A stretch of DNA of 64,000 nucleotides from Kaistia hirudinis (GCF_014196455.1 NZ_JACIDS010000003.1:744001-808000); one strand, 5' to 3'. Counted from the first letter of the stretch, positions 35,484 to 44,573 are shown. Made by a program: numbers and translations. Notes: a model not told the origin generated them from the letters alone.

Positions 35484-37700
35484 TCAGTGCTTGGGAAGCT
35501 CTGCCAGCTTGACGATGAGCGTGGGCGTCGCGAGCACGGTGGCGCGCTCCTGCGGCGTCATGAAAGCCACCGCCTCTTCCACATTGGTCGCCTCGCCGAT
35601 CTTGGCCGTGGCGAGCGCCTCGGTGGCGTCGATCTGGCCCCGCGGCCGATCCGCGACGCGGTCGACCAAAGCGAGATGGAGGGCGCGGGCGCTGCTGTCC
35701 TCGGCGAGCGTGGCAAGGTCCGGCCGCGCCGCGATCGCCTGGTCGTAGACGGGGCGGAGCGCCGCCGCTGCGCGCACGATCGCGGGCGGATCGACCTCCT
35801 CGGGCGTGCGGAGCAGGCCGAGGCGGCGGATATCGCGGCCGATGCGCGTCGATCCCGTGATGCCGGAAACCGGAACGGCGAGCAGCATGCCGAGAATCGC
35901 CGGCGACAGCCACGCCACCAGCACCCAGGAATCGAGCGATGCGGCGAAGAGCAGGGCGATGCCGAACAGCATGTGCCAGCGATGGCGCACGATCAGCGCC
36001 TTGAGCGGCACGCCGCCATCGTCGCGCCGCTGCGGCTTCCAGCCCGAATCGCGGCCGATCAGGATCGAGACGATGGCGCCGGTATGGACCAGCATCATGA
36101 CCGGCGCGATCAGCGCGGAGACGAAGATCTCGAAGAAGAAGCTGAAGATCGTGCGGAAGAAGCCGACCTTGCGCCGCGCCTCGGGGTCGCGCAGGAAGGC
36201 GATGAGGCCGAGCAGCTTCGGCGCGAACAGCACGATGAGCGTCAGGCCGAACAGGCGGAGCGCGAGTTCCGCGTCGATCACCGGCCAGGTCGGGAAGAGC
36301 TGGAAATCCTCGGTGAAATATTCCGGCCGGATGAAATGGGCCTGCAGCGACAGGGCGAGGCCGGCGAGGATCAGCAGCAGCCAGAGCGGCGAGGCGAGGT
36401 AGGAGCCGATGCCGGTCATCAGGTGGATGCGGCTGACCCAGTGCAGTCCCCGCGCCGGCAGCACGAAGATGTGCTGCAGATTGCCCTGGCACCAGCGCCG
36501 GTCGCGGATCGCGAGGTCGATGATCGAGGGCGGGCTCTCCTCATAGGAGCCGGCGAGGTCGTCGGCGATGCGCACCGTCCAGCCGGCGCGGCGGATCAGC
36601 GCGGCCTCGACGAAATCATGGCTGAGGATATGGCCGCCGAAGGGCGGCTTGCCGGGCAGGTCGGGGAGGCCCGCGGCGCCGAGGAAGGCGGCGGTGCGGA
36701 TGATCGCATTGTGGCCCCAGTAATTGCCTTCCGAGCCCGTCCAGAAGGAGAGGCCGGAGCCGACGATCGGGCCATAGACCCGGCCGGCGAATTGCTGCAG
36801 GCGCGCCAGGATCGTCGTGCCGTTGACGAGCGCGGGGATCGTCTGGATGAGGCCCGCATCGGGATCCTCGTCCATGCGGCGGGCAAGCTCGACGATCGTC
36901 TCCGGCGCGATCAGGCTGTCGGCGTCGAGGACGAGCATATTGTCGTAATGGCTTGCCCAGCGGGTGCAGAAATCCGCGACATTGCCGGCCTTGCGCGCGA
37001 CATTGCGCCGCCGCCGCCGGTAATAGAGCCGCGTCTTGTCGCCGAGGCGGCTGCGTGCCGCGAGCAGCGCCGCTTCCTCGGCGAGCGCCACGTCGGGATC
37101 GGTGGTGTCGGACAGCACGAACCAGTCAAACGCCGGCGCCTGGTTGAGATCGTAGAGGCCCGTCGCCATCGCCTCGATCGCCGCGAAGACGCGCGCCGGA
37201 TCCTCATTATAGGTCGGCATCAGGCAGGCCGTGCGCGAGGCGAGCGGCCCGGCCGGGGTGCGGCGGGTGCGGCTGAGGCGCCCGATCACGACGCCATAGC
37301 CGGCAATCGCGCTGACGAAGGCCATGGCGATCCAGGCGAAATTGAGCGCGAACAGGATGAGCACGACGATCTCGACCGGCGTGAGCCCGCCGACCTCGAG
37401 CACCTGCTCCATCTCATAGACCGCGAAGGCGGCGAGCAGCATCGCCGAGCCGAGCACGGCGAAACGCCGCGTCAGCGACGAACGCGAGCGGCCGGCATCG
37501 ATGAAGCGGCGCCGGTTGCGCCGGCGAAAGCGCCACAGCGATTGCCGCGGCATGTCGCCGGGCATCTCGGCCGGCATGCCGCGCATCGGCATCTCGGGCG
37601 AAGCCGGACGATCCGCGGCATCGGTCAGGTCTGTTTCGGCGGCAGCTTTATTGCTGGCCGACAGGGCGATCACGCCGTCGCCGTCCATCGATAGACCCAT
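35484..37700 (-). CDS. opgH: Osmoregulated periplasmic glucan glucosyltransferase
   Basis: A protein of up to 738 residues building the beta-glucan backbone from UDP-glucose and exporting it. N-terminal helices (about 80-105 and 110-140) precede a GT2 domain with CLMPTYNEDPARVFA, LVLDADSLI (metal DxD) and RDRRWCQGN (the QxxRW-type motif), followed by several C-terminal helices. The region GHILSHDFVEAALIRRAGW is characteristic of MdoH/OpgH. The start is uncertain (ATG 37700 or 37688); either way it overlaps the end of opgG, so expression is coupled. It runs in the same direction as pyc, 117 bp upstream of it. Confidence 0.94.
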   Translation of the reverse strand: MGLSMDGDGVIALSASNKAAAETDLTDAADRPASPEMPMRGMPAEMPGDMPRQSLWRFRRRNRRRFIDAGRSRSSLTRRFAVLGSAMLLAAFAVYEMEQVLEVGGLTPVEIVVLILFALNFAWIAMAFVSAIAGYGVVIGRLSRTRRTPAGPLASRTACLMPTYNEDPARVFAAIEAMATGLYDLNQAPAFDWFVLSDTTDPDVALAEEAALLAARSRLGDKTRLYYRRRRRNVARKAGNVADFCTRWASHYDNMLVLDADSLIAPETIVELARRMDEDPDAGLIQTIPALVNGTTILARLQQFAGRVYGPIVGSGLSFWTGSEGNYWGHNAIIRTAAFLGAAGLPDLPGKPPFGGHILSHDFVEAALIRRAGWTVRIADDLAGSYEESPPSIIDLAIRDRRWCQGNLQHIFVLPARGLHWVSRIHLMTGIGSYLASPLWLLLILAGLALSLQAHFIRPEYFTEDFQLFPTWPVIDAELALRLFGLTLIVLFAPKLLGLIAFLRDPEARRKVGFFRTIFSFFFEIFVSALIAPVMMLVHTGAIVSILIGRDSGWKPQRRDDGGVPLKALIVRHRWHMLFGIALLFAASLDSWVLVAWLSPAILGMLLAVPVSGITGSTRIGRDIRRLGLLRTPEEVDPPAIVRAAAALRPVYDQAIAARPDLATLAEDSSARALHLALVDRVADRPRGQIDATEALATAKIGEATNVEEAVAFMTPQERATVLATPTLIVKLAELPKH

Positions 37701-39265
37701 GTCTCGGACGGGCGCCCGTCGGGGAAGGTGAGAACGACGCGGAGTTCGATCAGGCTGGCCTTGCCGGGATCGAGCTCGAAATGCACCCGCCAGCCCTGGC
37801 CCTGGCCGATCTGCGGATTGGGCATCACGACGACATTGGAGACCGTGCCCTCGGACGTCGTGACGGTGGCCTTCGGCTCCGGCGCCGGCTTGCCGTCGAG
37901 AAGCTGCTGCGGCGCGAAGTCGATGACAAAGCGGCGGGCGGGACCGTCATCCTCGATCAAGGCCCGGCCGATCATGGTGTCGGAGACGACCATGCCGCCC
38001 GGCGCAAAGGCCGGATCGCCGCCCCAGGACAGGCGATAGGCGAAGGAATATTCCGAGCCCGCGGGGATCGCGTCCTTCGGCTGCCAATAGGCGACGATGT
38101 TGTCGTGGATCTCCGAGTTGGTCGGGATCTCCACCAGCGTGACCGCACCCTGGCCCCAGTCGCCGACCGGCTCCACCCAGAGGCTCGGCCGCTTCTCATA
38201 GACCGCTTCGAGGTCCTGATAGGTGACGAACTCGCGATCGCGCTGGATCAGGCCGAAGCCGCGCATGCCGGCATCGACAAAGGCGCTGATCTGCAGCGTG
38301 CTCGGGTTCGAGAGCGGCCGCCAAAGCCGCTCGCCGCGCCCGTTCAGGATCATCAGCCCGTCCGAATCATGCACTTCGGGGCGGAAATCATCGACGCCGA
38401 TGCGATCGTTCGGCCCGAAGAAGAACATGCTCGTGCAGGGCGCCAGGCCGAACTTGGCGAGATCGACGCGCGGGAACAGATCGGCCTCGATGTCCATCGT
38501 CGTCGGCATGCCGGGCCGGATCGTGAAGCGATAGGCGCCGGTGACGCTCGGGCTGTCGAGCAGCGCGTAGAGGACGATCGTCTCGCTGTCCTTGAGCGGC
38601 GTCTCGATCCAGAAGGCGCGGAAAATCGGGAATTCCTCGCCCTCGGGCTCGGCCGTCTTGACCGCCAGCCCGCGCGCCGAAATGCCGTAGGCCTGCCCCT
38701 TGCCGAGCGAGCGGAAATAGCTCGCGCCCTGGAAGACGACGATCTCGTCGAAATAATCCGGCCGGTTCAGCAGGCCGTGGATGCGGATGCCCGCGAAGCC
38801 GAAATCGTCGTTCGGGATGCCCTTCGGCACCAGCGGGCCGAAGTCGAACATGTCCGTCGAATAAGGCAGGTGCTTCGCCTTGCCGTCCTGGACGATCGCA
38901 ACCTCGATCGGCTCCTTGAAATAGAAGCCGGGATGGAAGAGCTGCAGCTGGAACGGCAGACCCGAATTCGCCCAGACCGCAACCGACGGCTTGAAGCGGA
39001 TGTCGCGATACTGGTCGTAGGTGAGGTTCTTCAGAACGTCCGGCAGCCGCGAGGTCGGAGCGGCATAGGGGACGCGGGAGAGGCGGCGCGCGATCTCCGA
39101 AACGGTCGACCGGGTGAACGGTCCGTCGGCGGTCAGCGAGGCCGGGGCGTTCGTCGCCTGGGCAAAGGCCGGCGCGGGAAGCGAGCCGACGAGCGCCGTC
39201 GCGGCGGCGGCGCCGGCGGAGCTGAGCAATTGCCGGCGCGTCAGGGAAAAGGCGGACTTCTTCAT
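37670..39265 (-). CDS. opgG: Periplasmic glucan biosynthesis protein OpgG/OpgD
   Basis: A 531-residue periplasmic beta-sandwich protein needed for osmoregulated glucan synthesis. The N-terminus MKKSAFSLTRRQLLSSAG is a Tat-type signal (TRRQLL, then a hydrophobic alanine-rich stretch). Family motifs include YDQYRDIRFKP, FQLQLFHPGFYF, FGFAGIRIHG, FQGASYFRSLG and the segment LVEIPTNSEIHDNIVAYWQP. A Tat signal is a feature of OpgD, but operon position before opgH favours opgG. The start ATG 39265 was chosen over one 11 codons upstream because the signal begins there. Confidence 0.93.
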   Translation of the reverse strand: MKKSAFSLTRRQLLSSAGAAAATALVGSLPAPAFAQATNAPASLTADGPFTRSTVSEIARRLSRVPYAAPTSRLPDVLKNLTYDQYRDIRFKPSVAVWANSGLPFQLQLFHPGFYFKEPIEVAIVQDGKAKHLPYSTDMFDFGPLVPKGIPNDDFGFAGIRIHGLLNRPDYFDEIVVFQGASYFRSLGKGQAYGISARGLAVKTAEPEGEEFPIFRAFWIETPLKDSETIVLYALLDSPSVTGAYRFTIRPGMPTTMDIEADLFPRVDLAKFGLAPCTSMFFFGPNDRIGVDDFRPEVHDSDGLMILNGRGERLWRPLSNPSTLQISAFVDAGMRGFGLIQRDREFVTYQDLEAVYEKRPSLWVEPVGDWGQGAVTLVEIPTNSEIHDNIVAYWQPKDAIPAGSEYSFAYRLSWGGDPAFAPGGMVVSDTMIGRALIEDDGPARRFVIDFAPQQLLDGKPAPEPKATVTTSEGTVSNVVVMPNPQIGQGQGWRVHFELDPGKASLIELRVVLTFPDGRPSETWVYRWTATA

Positions 39266-39666
39266 GCTTCTTACTGTGAGACCCCGACGGTTCGGCACGT
39301 TCGCTTCTGGATGGGTTCCTGGGAAATGGCAGTCAATTCAGTCGGCTATGGCGTAGCTGATTTGGTCGTCCGCGTCGATGGACGCCGCCTCGGCCTGACG
39401 CGCGCATCCCTTGTTACAACAGTCATTCGTGGCGAAGAGAAGCCCCTCCCTCGCCATGCCGTCCCGCGAAGGCGACAGCATGCGAACACGCAAGATTGGC
39501 ACGCAATCTAGCCATTTTTGTGCGTCCGCAAAACGACACTTGGCGATTGCCCTGAGGAATATTCGTGCGCCCCGCGCGAAGGGGCCGCACGGCCACGCCC
39601 ACGGCGCGCTTGACCCCCGCGCCATAGGGTCGCAAACCTCGCTGGAGACACAAGGGAGAGACGCCA
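39266..39666. other. Divergent intergenic region between opgG and ribokinase
   Basis: About 400 bp without a supportable gene. It must contain the opgGH and rbsK promoters. I note small inverted repeats TGTTACAACA (39410-39419) and AGATTG/CAATCT (39493-39498, 39504-39509, with CATTTTTG shortly after), but assign no function. Open frames here are not protein-like. Confidence 0.5.
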
Positions 39667-40584
39667 ATGATCGTCGTGTTCGGGTCCATCAACATCGACC
39701 TCGTCTGCCGGACGGATCACCATCCGCGGCCGGGCGAGACGGTGCCGGGCTCCGATTATCAGCTCATTCCCGGCGGCAAGGGCGCGAACCAGGCGCTGGC
39801 CGCACGCCGCGCGGGCGCGAATGTCGCCATGGTCGGCGCGGTCGGCGCCGACGACATGGCCGCCGCCGCGCTCGCCGAGTTGACGGCCGACGGCGTCGAT
39901 CTCGGGGCTGTGGTGACACGCGGCGCCACGACGGGCATGGCGATCATCACCGTCGACCGCCACGGCGAGAACACGATCGTGCTGTCGCCCGGCGCCAATG
40001 CACGCCTGAAGGGCGAGGATCTCGGCGCCGTCCGGCTCGGCCCCGGCGACACCGTGCTGCTGCAGATGGAGGTGCCGTTCGCCGAGAGCCTCGCCGCGGC
40101 GAAGGCCGCGCGGGCGGCCGGCGCGCGCATCATGCTGTCGATCGCGCCGTTCCTGCCGATCGAGCGGGCGGCCCTCGCCGCCGCCGACATCATCCTCGTC
40201 AACGAGACCGAGGCCGCCGACCTCGCCCGCCATCTCGGCCTCGCGCCGGGACCGGACGGCGCGGCGACCGTCGCGACGCTCGCCCGCGACCTCGGGCGCA
40301 CCGTGATCGCGACGCTCGGCGGCGACGGCGCCGTGGCGGCAACCGGCACCGAGACGATCGCCGTGCCCGCCTTGCCCGTCGATCCGGTCGACACCACCGG
40401 CGCGGGCGACACCTTCGCCGGCGTGCTCGCCGCCTTCATGGACGAGGGCGCGCCGCTCGCCGAGGCGATGCGCCTTGCCGCCAGCGCCGGCTCGCTCGCC
40501 TGCACCCGGCTTGGCGCGCAGCCGAGCTTCCCGCGTCGCGCCGAAATCGACGAGGCCGCCAATCAGGATGGCGCGCTCGCCTGA
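39667..40584 (+). CDS. rbsK: Ribokinase (PfkB family)
   Basis: A 305-residue sugar kinase phosphorylating D-ribose to ribose 5-phosphate. The N-terminal VFGSINIDLVCR, the substrate motif PGGKGANQALAARRAG, the ATP-site region ILVNETEA and the C-terminal PfkB signature DTTGAGDTFAGVLAAF (anion hole plus catalytic Asp) are all present. GGGAGA stands about 7 bp before ATG 39667. No ribose transporter or rbsD is adjacent, so another pentose or nucleoside-derived ribose may be the source. Confidence 0.9.
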   Translation: MIVVFGSINIDLVCRTDHHPRPGETVPGSDYQLIPGGKGANQALAARRAGANVAMVGAVGADDMAAAALAELTADGVDLGAVVTRGATTGMAIITVDRHGENTIVLSPGANARLKGEDLGAVRLGPGDTVLLQMEVPFAESLAAAKAARAAGARIMLSIAPFLPIERAALAAADIILVNETEAADLARHLGLAPGPDGAATVATLARDLGRTVIATLGGDGAVAATGTETIAVPALPVDPVDTTGAGDTFAGVLAAFMDEGAPLAEAMRLAASAGSLACTRLGAQPSFPRRAEIDEAANQDGALA

Positions 40585-40626
40585 GGCGCGCGCGGACACT
40601 GTATCCGTGACACCGAACCTGCTTTA

Positions 40627-40637
40627 TTGTACGACCA
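40627..40637. promoter_or_regulatory. Possible FadR-subfamily (GntR) operator
   Basis: TTGTACGACCA fits the TNGTNNNACNA half-symmetric pattern known for FadR-type GntR regulators, many of which control hexuronate and aldarate genes. It lies 125 bp before the dehydratase start and overlaps ATTG/CAAT arms. A single short match in one place is weak evidence. Confidence 0.35.
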
Positions 40638-40762
40638 ATGTGCTCCGATCATCTGTGAATGAAGTCTTCACATAAGCACGGATGATCGTTGCGCCCGACG
40701 ACCGGCCACCCCAGATGTGGTTGGATACGCCAATCGTCCCGCTTCCTCTTGCCGAGATCCCC

Positions 40763-42295
40763 ATGAGCGCCACCACCGCCGCCCTTCCCCGGACCCTCCG
40801 CCTGAACGCCAAGGACAATGTCCGCGTGGCTGTCGACACCATCATGCAGGGCACGACCATCGAGGGCGTGACGGCGGTCCAGCGCATCCCGAAGGGCCAC
40901 AAGATGGCGCTCACCGGTATTCCGGAGGGCGGGCCGATCCTGAAATTCGGCCAGATTATCGGCTTCGCCAAGACGCCGATCGCGCCGGGCGAGCATATCC
41001 ACGAGCATAATTGCGGCATGCATGATTTCGACCGCGACTATCAGTTCGCGGAAGGCGCGCATGATGACGGCCTCCTGCCCGACAGCGAGCGCCGCACCTT
41101 CGAGGGTTATGTGCGCCCGAACGGCAAGGTCGGCACGCGCAACTATATCGGCGTGCTCACCTCGGTGAACTGCTCGGCGACGGTGGCGCGCCACATCGCC
41201 GAGGGCTTCAACCGCTCGGGCCTGCTCGAGGCCTTCCCCAATGTCGACGGCGTCGTCTCCTTCGTGCATGGCACGGGCTGCGGCATGGGCGGCTCGGGCG
41301 AGGGCTATGAGACGCTGGAGCGGACCCAGTGGGGCTATGCCTCGCACCCGAACCTCGCCGGCGTGCTCGTCGTAGGCCTCGGCTGCGAAGTCTTCCAGAT
41401 CCCGCGCCTGATGAAGGCCTACAACCTCGTCGAGCACGAGGGCTTCCGCACCATGACCATCCAGGACATTGGCGGCACGAAGAAGACCATCGAGTGGGGC
41501 ATCGACATGATCAAGGAGATGCTCCCCGCCGCCAACAAGCACACGCGCACGACAGTCCCCGTCTCGGAGATCACGGTCGGCATGCAGTGCGGCGGCTCGG
41601 ACGGCTATTCGGGCATCACCGCCAATCCGGCGCTCGGCTATGCCTCGGACCTGCTGGTCAAGCATGGCGGCACGACGATCCTCTCCGAGACGCCGGAGAT
41701 CTATGGCGCCGAGCACCTGCTCACCCGCCGCGCGGCCAATCGCGAGGTCGGCGAGAAGCTGGTCGACCTGATCCATTGGTGGGAGGATTACACCGAGCGC
41801 AATCAGGGCGAGATGAACAACAATCCCTCGCCGGGCAACAAGGCGGGCGGCCTCACCACGATCCTCGAAAAGTCGCTCGGCGCGGCCGCCAAGGGCGGCA
41901 CGGCGACGCTGCGCGGCGTCTATAAGTATGCCGAGCCGATCGACACGCACGGCTTCGTCTATATGGACAGCCCCGGCTACGACCCGGCCTCGGTCACCGG
42001 CCAGGTGGCGTCGGGCGCCAACATGATCGTCTTCACGACGGGCCGCGGCTCGGCCGCCGGCTACAAGCCCACCCCCTCGATCAAGCTCGCCACCAATTCA
42101 GACCTCTATGCCCGCATGACCGACGACATGGACATCAATTGCGGCGACATCCTCGAGGGCGTGAGCCTGGAGAAGAAGGGCGAGGAGATCTTCGAGGAGA
42201 TCGTCGCCGTCGCCTCAGGCAAGCGCTCGAAGTCCGAACAGCTCGGCTATGGCGATGCGGAATTCGTGCCGTGGCAGATTGGTGCGGTGATGTGA
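40763..42295 (+). CDS. UxaA/GarD-family altronate or galactarate dehydratase
   Basis: A 510-residue hydro-lyase of aldonate/aldarate catabolism. The N-terminal SAF domain (about residues 5-95) has the GHKMALTGIPEGGPILKFGQIIGFA segment and GEHIHEHNC. The large UxaA domain has FEGYVRPNGKVGTRNYIGVLTSVNCSATVA, HGTGCGMG, GLGCEVFQI, CGGSDGYSGITANPALGYASD and FTTGRGSAAGYKPTPSIKLATNS, with conserved Cys residues for the metal centre. Full-length fusion of both domains is the UxaA/GarD form; altronate versus galactarate cannot be separated by eye. ATG 40763 is preferred to the ATG at 40682, whose 27 extra residues are unlike the family. Confidence 0.88.
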   Translation: MSATTAALPRTLRLNAKDNVRVAVDTIMQGTTIEGVTAVQRIPKGHKMALTGIPEGGPILKFGQIIGFAKTPIAPGEHIHEHNCGMHDFDRDYQFAEGAHDDGLLPDSERRTFEGYVRPNGKVGTRNYIGVLTSVNCSATVARHIAEGFNRSGLLEAFPNVDGVVSFVHGTGCGMGGSGEGYETLERTQWGYASHPNLAGVLVVGLGCEVFQIPRLMKAYNLVEHEGFRTMTIQDIGGTKKTIEWGIDMIKEMLPAANKHTRTTVPVSEITVGMQCGGSDGYSGITANPALGYASDLLVKHGGTTILSETPEIYGAEHLLTRRAANREVGEKLVDLIHWWEDYTERNQGEMNNNPSPGNKAGGLTTILEKSLGAAAKGGTATLRGVYKYAEPIDTHGFVYMDSPGYDPASVTGQVASGANMIVFTTGRGSAAGYKPTPSIKLATNSDLYARMTDDMDINCGDILEGVSLEKKGEEIFEEIVAVASGKRSKSEQLGYGDAEFVPWQIGAVM

Positions 42296-42413
42296 GGGGG
42301 GGGCGATTCGGGCTTGCGGACTCCGAAGGGCCTATTTGTCAATAGGGCGGGTTCAATGATACTGTTCGAATCGTCTCGGCAGAGCGTGCTGAACTCGCAA
42401 TGGACGTGAACAC

Positions 42414-42845
42414 ATGAACCGCCGTGAATTGACTCTCGCGATCTTGGCCGCGGCAGACGGGAAACCCTATACACCTGTTCAAGTTCAAAAGGCGGCCTTT
42501 CTTGTAACTCGCAATATTCCTGGGATAGTGACCGAGGGACCGGCTTTTAACTTCGCTCCTTATGACTACGGACCATTTGATAGTTCCGTTTATTCCGAAG
42601 TCGAATCCCTTCAGAATCAAGGTTTGGCGACGGTGGGGCAGTCCTATGGTCGTTGGCGAACATATGCCGCGAATCAGGCGGGCATCGAAGCTGGAGCGCA
42701 AGTGCTTGCTGCGATTCCAGAAGCGCAGCGTGAATATATTCTCGAGGTCGCCAGATGGGTGCGCAGTTTGGACTTTGCGACTCTGGTAAAATCTGTTTAT
42801 CAGGCTTATCCTGACATGAAGGTGAACAGCATCTTCCAGGGGTAG
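42414..42845 (+). CDS. SocA/Panacea- or YwgA-like protein, first gene of a two-gene module
   Basis: A 143-residue soluble protein. The core TPVQVQKAAFLV, then FNFAPYDYGPFDSSVYSEVESL and QGLATVG, resembles the helix - beta - YGPxxxxVY pattern of DUF4065/SocA (Panacea) antitoxin-type proteins and of YwgA-like proteins; the end YPDMKVNSIF is distinctive. SocA of Caulobacter is a proteolytic adaptor for toxin SocB, and Panacea domains are antitoxins for many toxins. Base composition is much lower in GC than in flanking genes. The next gene starts 2 bp after the stop, so the pair is one operon. The family assignment is by eye and tentative; the protein is surely expressed-like, not a shadow. Confidence 0.6.
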   Translation: MNRRELTLAILAAADGKPYTPVQVQKAAFLVTRNIPGIVTEGPAFNFAPYDYGPFDSSVYSEVESLQNQGLATVGQSYGRWRTYAANQAGIEAGAQVLAAIPEAQREYILEVARWVRSLDFATLVKSVYQAYPDMKVNSIFQG

Positions 42846-42847
42846 GT

Positions 42848-43612
42848 GTGACTGTACTTGTCGGGGTGAGATGCACCGATGGTGTCATAGTCGGTGCAGA
42901 TAGCATGGCCACATCTGGTGCAGGCCGTCTCCCATTAATGCGGATGGCGAGCGATAAGCTGGCGGTCGTCGGCGATCGTGTGATCATCGCCGGGACAGGC
43001 GCCGTTGGACTTGGCCAACGTTTTCAAGATGTTGTTCAGAAGGCCTGGGATAAGAAGGCCTTCAATGGCAAATGTGTCGACTGCTGCCGAGTGTTGTCTC
43101 ACGATGCCGTCAATGATTTTAGAGGCACGGGCGTGCCATTCGTACAAGATCAGGGCTATGGATTTGGTGCATTATTGGCAGCTCCATTGGAAGATCGGGC
43201 GCAGCTTGTCGAATTCGGTACTAATGACCTCCAGCCGGAGATTAAGAGCGACAAGCTAAACTTCGTATCGATGGGGTCCGGCCAGATGCTCGCCGAACCC
43301 TTTATGGGATTCATCAGTCGAGTCATTTGGGCCGGTAATATGCCGAATGTGCAGTCGGCTACGCTGGGAGTCTACTGGGCGTTGAGGCATGCGATTCAAA
43401 TGGCTCCGGGGGGAGTTGGTGAGCCCATTAGGATCGCGACGCTGACTAGGCAGAAGGGGCATTGGATGGCTCGCATCTTGGAGGATGAGGAACTCCAGGA
43501 GGTTGGTCAGCACATCGATGCGATTGAAGAGCGTATCCGGCAGTATCCGGCCGGGGTGCTCAGAGAGGCTGCGGCCCAACCTCTGCCAGAACCCCCGAAA
43601 TCTGGAGCGTGA
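42848..43612 (+). CDS. Proteasome-fold Ntn hydrolase (beta-subunit/Anbu-like)
   Basis: A 254-residue protein starting at GTG 42848. The N-terminus MTVLVGVRCTDGVIVGADS matches the first strands of proteasome beta, HslV and Anbu proteins: Thr2 would be the catalytic N-terminal threonine after Met removal, Asp18 the Asp17 equivalent, and Lys37 (in ASDKLAVVG) the Lys33 equivalent. VIIAGTGAVGLGQ, FVSMGSGQML (the GSG turn) and GEPIRIATL at the expected distance complete the fold. The C-terminus is a charged tail with Pro-rich end. Neither HslU nor an ARC/Mpa-type ATPase is nearby. GC is low, as in the preceding gene, so both were probably acquired together. Confidence 0.65.
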   Translation: MTVLVGVRCTDGVIVGADSMATSGAGRLPLMRMASDKLAVVGDRVIIAGTGAVGLGQRFQDVVQKAWDKKAFNGKCVDCCRVLSHDAVNDFRGTGVPFVQDQGYGFGALLAAPLEDRAQLVEFGTNDLQPEIKSDKLNFVSMGSGQMLAEPFMGFISRVIWAGNMPNVQSATLGVYWALRHAIQMAPGGVGEPIRIATLTRQKGHWMARILEDEELQEVGQHIDAIEERIRQYPAGVLREAAAQPLPEPPKSGA

Positions 43613-44285
43613 CGGCGACGTATTGCCAAGTTGCTTAGCTCCCGACAAAAAGCAGTCCTTAGGCTCAACAACTCCCAGGGCCGGCTTTGGTCCGCATCCC
43701 GTCCCCAAACCGGCTTTGCGGATTTGACTCTCTCTCAACGGGGGGGCACGCGGAGTGCGGTTCGTCGATGCTCGTTCAGGTGTCATGGTCGCATCTGGTT
43801 AGGTCGTCTTGGGCGTGTTTGCTGGCGTTGAACGTCGCGCGTCGCGGCGAAGGGCGGTCGAGGGTGCCTCGGCGGCGCTGGCCTGATGGTGCGCATTACG
43901 GCGCCCCTTGCTCTCTCCCCCTTGCGGGGAGCGCGGGGGAGGGGGGGGCCGACTCGGTCTCTCCGAACCATTTGCCATGCTTTTCGTTGTTGGCAAGGGC
44001 ATCGCGTTAAGCGGTGGCCCCGTTCTCGTCGTTATTCTTCGCGGCCGGCGCGCTTCCCGATGCCTGCGCCGGTATCCCCTCCTCGATCCACCCCGCAAGC
44101 GGGAGGATCAAGGGGGGGCGATCCCATCGCGCCCGTTCTTTCGCGAAATGGCGGGCGCGGCTCTGGTCCTCTTTGTCCGCCCTTTTCAACGGGGCGCGCT
44201 GCGGCAAATGCGAGCGTTTGAATGCAGCCCAACAGGCGCTGGTTTTGGGCTGTTGGCCCGAGCAACGTCAAGAAGCCTGACAAGA
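43613..44285. other. Gene-free accessory region with palindromic repeats
   Basis: About 670 bp with no supportable gene. It contains degenerate copies of the palindromic repeats seen again at 44.6-46.1 kb: CGGCTTTGCGGATTTGAC (43723-43740), CCCCCTTGCGGGGAG (43917-43931) and CCACCCCGCAAGCGGGAGG (44089-44107). Open frames here arise from GC-rich repeats. The segment from 44049 is repeated downstream of the DUF3892 gene. Confidence 0.6.
44049..44173. repeat. Direct repeat A, copy 1 (left of DUF3892 gene)
   Basis: Begins with CTTCCCGATGCCTGCGCCGG and contains CCCCTCCTCGATCC, a CCCCGCAAGCGGG hairpin, CCATCGCGCCC and GGCGCGGCTCTGGTCCT. It matches 44650-44773 with scattered substitutions and small gaps; the limits are approximate. 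Confidence 0.6.
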
Positions 44286-44573
44286 CTATCTTGGGCACTC
44301 TGGAAGACTTAGAAGATTGTTCGGCTCGTCCCCATCCACCGTCGTCTTGATATAATGGTTCCCGAAGCGGCTAATGGCGACCTCGATGTCAACAACATCG
44401 CCTCGTGGGCGATTCACATAGAACTCCTCGCGCTGCGCTATGATGCGGTCGATCACCTCAGCGACTGACAGGGTCCAACCACCACCTGCCTTTCCGCCAA
44501 TCTTCTGTATCCGTTCATAGATGTTATCTCGTGGGATCTTGTTTATGCACGAGACCTCAAAACGTGGCGCCAT
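44286..44573 (-). CDS. DUF3892 family protein
   Basis: A 95-residue protein. FEVSCINKIPRDNIYERIQKIGG, then EEFYVNRPRGDVVDIEVAISRFGNHYIKTT and the end DGDEPNNLLSLPECPR reproduce the DUF3892 family: CINK near the N-terminus, FYV..G..V.V and a terminal NNLLSLPECP. The function is unknown. The start ATG 44573 has a GGAGGGG ribosome site 3-4 bp upstream; nine more codons are open before it. Its GC content is lower than core genes, and near-identical sequence (repeat A) lies on both sides, which suggests insertion of a small cassette into the repeat region. Confidence 0.8.
   Translation of the reverse strand: MAPRFEVSCINKIPRDNIYERIQKIGGKAGGGWTLSVAEVIDRIIAQREEFYVNRPRGDVVDIEVAISRFGNHYIKTTVDGDEPNNLLSLPECPR

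Noticed and set aside
40682-40762. Upstream ATG extending the UxaA/GarD protein by 27 residues
   Set aside because: The extra residues are Pro-rich and unlike the SAF-domain start, and the region more likely holds the promoter and 5' leader.
44200-44290. tRNA-like or attachment-site sequence near the DUF3892 gene
   Set aside because: No cloverleaf, no CCA-proximal T-loop motif, and no matching att repeat could be found.
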